In this document: positions 23,205 to 25,087 of the stretch, one piece after another
Layout: every line of letters starts with the position of its first letter
Position numbering within the stretch: position 1 is the stretch's first letter
Source of the DNA: Chryseobacterium indologenes
GTDB taxonomy: Bacteria; Bacteroidota; Bacteroidia; Flavobacteriales; Weeksellaceae
Reading direction: 5' to 3'
NCBI GenBank assembly: GCA_002439165.1
Contig: DJTE01000025.1
Location: 1-25,087 of the forward strand
Length of the DNA stretch: 25,087 bases
Position numbers and translations under genes: made by a program
The notes under the pieces: model-generated
What the model was told of the DNA's origin: nothing
What the model saw: only the letters and a program-made list of their open reading frames with translations
Databases searched by the model: none

Positions 23205-23699
23205 TTAAAAAGATGAATCACTGCCCGTTTCTTTTGACTTATCCTCTTTAGACTTTTTCCATAGTCTGGCGAAACAGTACCCTATCACCGGAAGCATGAA
23301 AGATAGGGTTAACGGAAGAATAAAATCAAGTCCGGTATCGTCAAGAGCAATGATTAAAGGATAAAGATAGCCGTTGTAGGCAATAAACAGCGCGGTAAAA
23401 ATGAAGCTGTTTCCGCTGCCTGCTGACAGGATATTAAAACTACCCCCAAACCTGTCAAATATTCCTGAGCAGAGGAACAAAAAAGCATTGACAAAGAATA
23501 TCCACAATACAGATCTGTAAGTCATATTTTTTTTGCCGTTACAGTATCCGGCATATACCAGCAGAATGCCTAAGATTCCGGAAATGATATAATCGAGAGC
23601 CACTCTGTCGTCTCCCATTCCGCCTCCGGCAGGTCTCATGAAAAAATAGATGGAAAATACAAGCAGATTGATAAGATAGGTAACCGTAACGTTATTCAT
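23205..23699 (-). CDS. Multi-pass membrane protein (164 aa), unrecognised
   Basis: This integral inner-membrane protein has about five hydrophobic segments: residues 6-22, 36-54, 63-80, 98-118 and 126-145. A GGGMGDDR turn follows the first segment, and the C-terminal tail is charged and Ser-rich (KKSKEDKSKE). No transport or enzyme motif is seen and I do not recognise the family. It starts 24 bp after the stop of the lipocalin-like gene on the same strand, so the two are probably co-transcribed. The start is ATG at 23699. Confidence 0.65.
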   Translation of the reverse strand: MNNVTVTYLINLLVFSIYFFMRPAGGGMGDDRVALDYIISGILGILLVYAGYCNGKKNMTYRSVLWIFFVNAFLFLCSGIFDRFGGSFNILSAGSGNSFIFTALFIAYNGYLYPLIIALDDTGLDFILPLTLSFMLPVIGYCFARLWKKSKEDKSKETGSDSSF

Positions 23700-23723
23700 A
23701 CTTACAAAGTTTAATGCTTATGA

Positions 23724-24182
23724 TCAGTATAGCTTTTCAAGAATATCATAATGAACGGTATTCATTATTTTTTCGGCTAAAGCATCTCTTTCAACTTTAA
23801 CAGGTTCCGGGATATATGAGGATAATGTTATGGTTTTATCTTTATTTAAAATAACAACGGATTCTTCCAAAATCTGATCTCCCACATAAAACTGAATTCT
23901 GTTGTCAGTTATTTTCCAGAAAGAAAGTCTTGGCTCACCGGGAATACAATTACCGGAACTTCCTTCGATATAATTATATACTGCAAACCCGTCTTCTCTG
24001 ATGGAATAATTCCTCATCAAACGGCAGTCATCAAAATCTTTAACGACTTTCTTTCCATCTTCATAAAACCCTGCTTCTTTCAGTTTCCAGAACCCAATGA
24101 CATCTTCTTTTTTTAATTTTTGCGCATTACACATGTATCCTGCCGTAAAAAGCAAAACAGCGGTCCAAATTCTATTCTTCAT
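23724..24182 (-). CDS. Secreted lipocalin-like protein (152 aa)
   Basis: The signal peptide MKNRIWTAVLLFTAGYMCNA with Q at the mature start directs export; the Cys at residue 18 lacks a proper lipobox, so lipidation is unlikely. The mature part has the order seen in small bacterial lipocalin-like domains: DVIGFWKLKEAGFYEDGKKV at the start of the barrel, a central strand pair (SIREDGFAVYNYIEG), FWKITDNRIQFYV, then ESVVILNKDKTITLS and a C-terminal helix. Such proteins may bind a small ligand in the periplasm, but none can be named. It is the first gene of a two-gene unit with the membrane protein downstream. Confidence 0.6.
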   Translation of the reverse strand: MKNRIWTAVLLFTAGYMCNAQKLKKEDVIGFWKLKEAGFYEDGKKVVKDFDDCRLMRNYSIREDGFAVYNYIEGSSGNCIPGEPRLSFWKITDNRIQFYVGDQILEESVVILNKDKTITLSSYIPEPVKVERDALAEKIMNTVHYDILEKLY

Positions 24183-24205
24183 TGATCTTTTTTGTTTTGG
24201 TAAAA

Positions 24206-24213
24206 CGAAGATA
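24206..24213 (-). promoter_or_regulatory. Candidate -7 box for the lipocalin-like gene
   Basis: The minus strand reads TATCTTCG, a TAnnTTCG variant of the flavobacterial -7 box, 23 bp before the ATG. No well-spaced -33 TTG is visible, so this is tentative. Confidence 0.25.
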
Positions 24214-24460
24214 CAATAATATTGCAGTGTGATGAGTTAAGAATATCTGAATTATGATAAATTCCGGGATTCCGGCACCCCGGCAAATTTCGCTCTGTCC
24301 TTCCATATTCCGCCGGATGTTATGTAATTCTGTATAATCATTTCTTTTGATTGAAATATCAGGAACATTCAAATTAAAATATTAAAAATTAATAATCCGA
24401 AAAAAATCAACGGGAAAATTCCGGCACGGTAATTGTCAATTAGGCTTTTAAAATAAGTTT

Positions 24461-25075
24461 ATGAAAAGTATCACAACCATTCTGAAAGCAGCAGTTCCTG
24501 CCATCGCATTATTTACCATGACACAATGTACAACAACTTCCAACGCATCCGGGGCCGATGAAAAAACCTTCATCGTGGGTCCTGAAACAGCAGACTGTAC
24601 CGGAGTAGCTCCAATGAAATGTCTTCAGGTAAAAGAAAAAGCTTCCGAAAACTGGACTAATTTCTACACCAACATCGAAGGCTTCACCTATGAGCCAGGA
24701 TATGAATATGTCTTAAAAGTAAAAACAGAAAAAATCGCTAACCCTCCGGCTGACGGATCTTCTATAAAATACACATTGATAAAACAGGTTTCCAAAACGA
24801 AAAAGAGCACTGCTGATGCAGGTGAAAAAACATTAATTGTCGGTGCTCAAACCGTAGACTGTTCAGCAGGTGCAGGACGTATGAAATGTATGCAGGTAAA
24901 AGAAAGCGCTTCAGGAAACTGGACTAATTTCTATAACCAGATTGAAGGGTTCACCTATGAGCCAGGATATGAGTATGTTCTGAGAGTGAAAACTGAAAAA
25001 ATCGCCAACCCTCCGGCTGATGCTTCTTCTATAAAATATACGCTGATAGAACAGGTTTCTAAAACGAAAAAATAA
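24461..25075 (+). CDS. Probable lipoprotein with two DUF4377 repeats (204 aa)
   Basis: The N-terminus is a lipoprotein-type signal with Cys at residue 23 (LFTMTQC); the lipobox is loose, as is common in Bacteroidota. Two copies of about 80 residues follow (about 34-114 and 121-201). Each begins with a [FL]IVG strand and contains a Cys pair, NWTNFY, IEGFTYEPGYEYVL, VKTEKIANPPAD and SSIKYTLI near its end. This is the DUF4377 pattern, a domain of unknown function that often accompanies HslJ/META-type envelope proteins. Most DUF4377 proteins carry one copy, so this is an internal duplication, recent enough that long DNA stretches still match. It is probably anchored in the outer membrane or periplasm. 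The start is ATG at 24461. Confidence 0.82.
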   Translation: MKSITTILKAAVPAIALFTMTQCTTTSNASGADEKTFIVGPETADCTGVAPMKCLQVKEKASENWTNFYTNIEGFTYEPGYEYVLKVKTEKIANPPADGSSIKYTLIKQVSKTKKSTADAGEKTLIVGAQTVDCSAGAGRMKCMQVKESASGNWTNFYNQIEGFTYEPGYEYVLRVKTEKIANPPADASSIKYTLIEQVSKTKK

Positions 25076-25087
25076 ACAAAACGCCCG

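Noticed and set aside
24172..24372. 66-codon minus-strand frame upstream of the lipocalin-like gene
   Set aside because: It overlaps the real gene's start and covers the likely promoter region. Its composition shows no domain or signal peptide, so it is probably chance.

Overview
The window looks like a chromosomal segment from a flavobacterium (Bacteroidota), most likely Chryseobacterium or a close Weeksellaceae relative. The evidence is AT-rich DNA, signal peptides that end in AQ or SQ, -7 promoter boxes of the TAnnTTTG/TAnnTTCG type, a large TPR protein paired with an outer-membrane barrel, a DUF4377 lipoprotein, and short ATCTGC-rich intergenic repeats. The genus is an inference from these features.

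Region 1 (1-13026, all minus strand) is an accessory block of mostly unrecognised genes framed by two paralogous leucine-rich-repeat (LRR) proteins (29-1996 and 10805-12745). In transcription order it holds LRR protein B, a translationally coupled trio of secreted proteins (two tandem paralogues and one beta-rich protein), a three-gene cytosolic set (416 aa, 102 aa and a 488-aa SUFU-like protein) closed by a terminator, a helical protein with an acidic tail (201 aa), a 137-aa protein, a three-helix membrane protein (147 aa), and LRR protein A. Upstream of LRR protein B lies a decayed fragment of the 147-aa membrane gene, so a membrane-protein + LRR cassette appears to have been duplicated and one copy eroded. 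Two spacers also carry related gene-tail-like remnants. Repeated paralogues, remnants and a SUFU-like protein suggest a recombining immunity- or defence-type locus. No toxin gene is present in the window, so this remains an inference.

Region 2 (12928-14509, minus strand) has a possible 32-aa membrane peptide, a small secreted DUF4468-like protein, a 68-aa hypothetical, a degraded reading frame next to an IS-end-like motif, and a tRNA-Arg(TCG) gene with its own terminator.

Region 3 (14784-20164, minus strand) reads as one transcription unit: a candidate promoter, a 987-aa secreted TPR protein, a 164-aa protein coupled through an ATGA overlap, a 589-aa outer-membrane beta-barrel without a plug domain, and a strong terminator.

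Region 4 (20343-25087) holds a possible 51-aa exported peptide, an APC-family amino-acid permease with promoter and terminator, an Mpo1/DUF962 membrane protein, about 460 bp of intergenic repeats and hairpins, a minus-strand pair (lipocalin-like secreted protein and multi-pass membrane protein), and a lipoprotein with two DUF4377 repeats.
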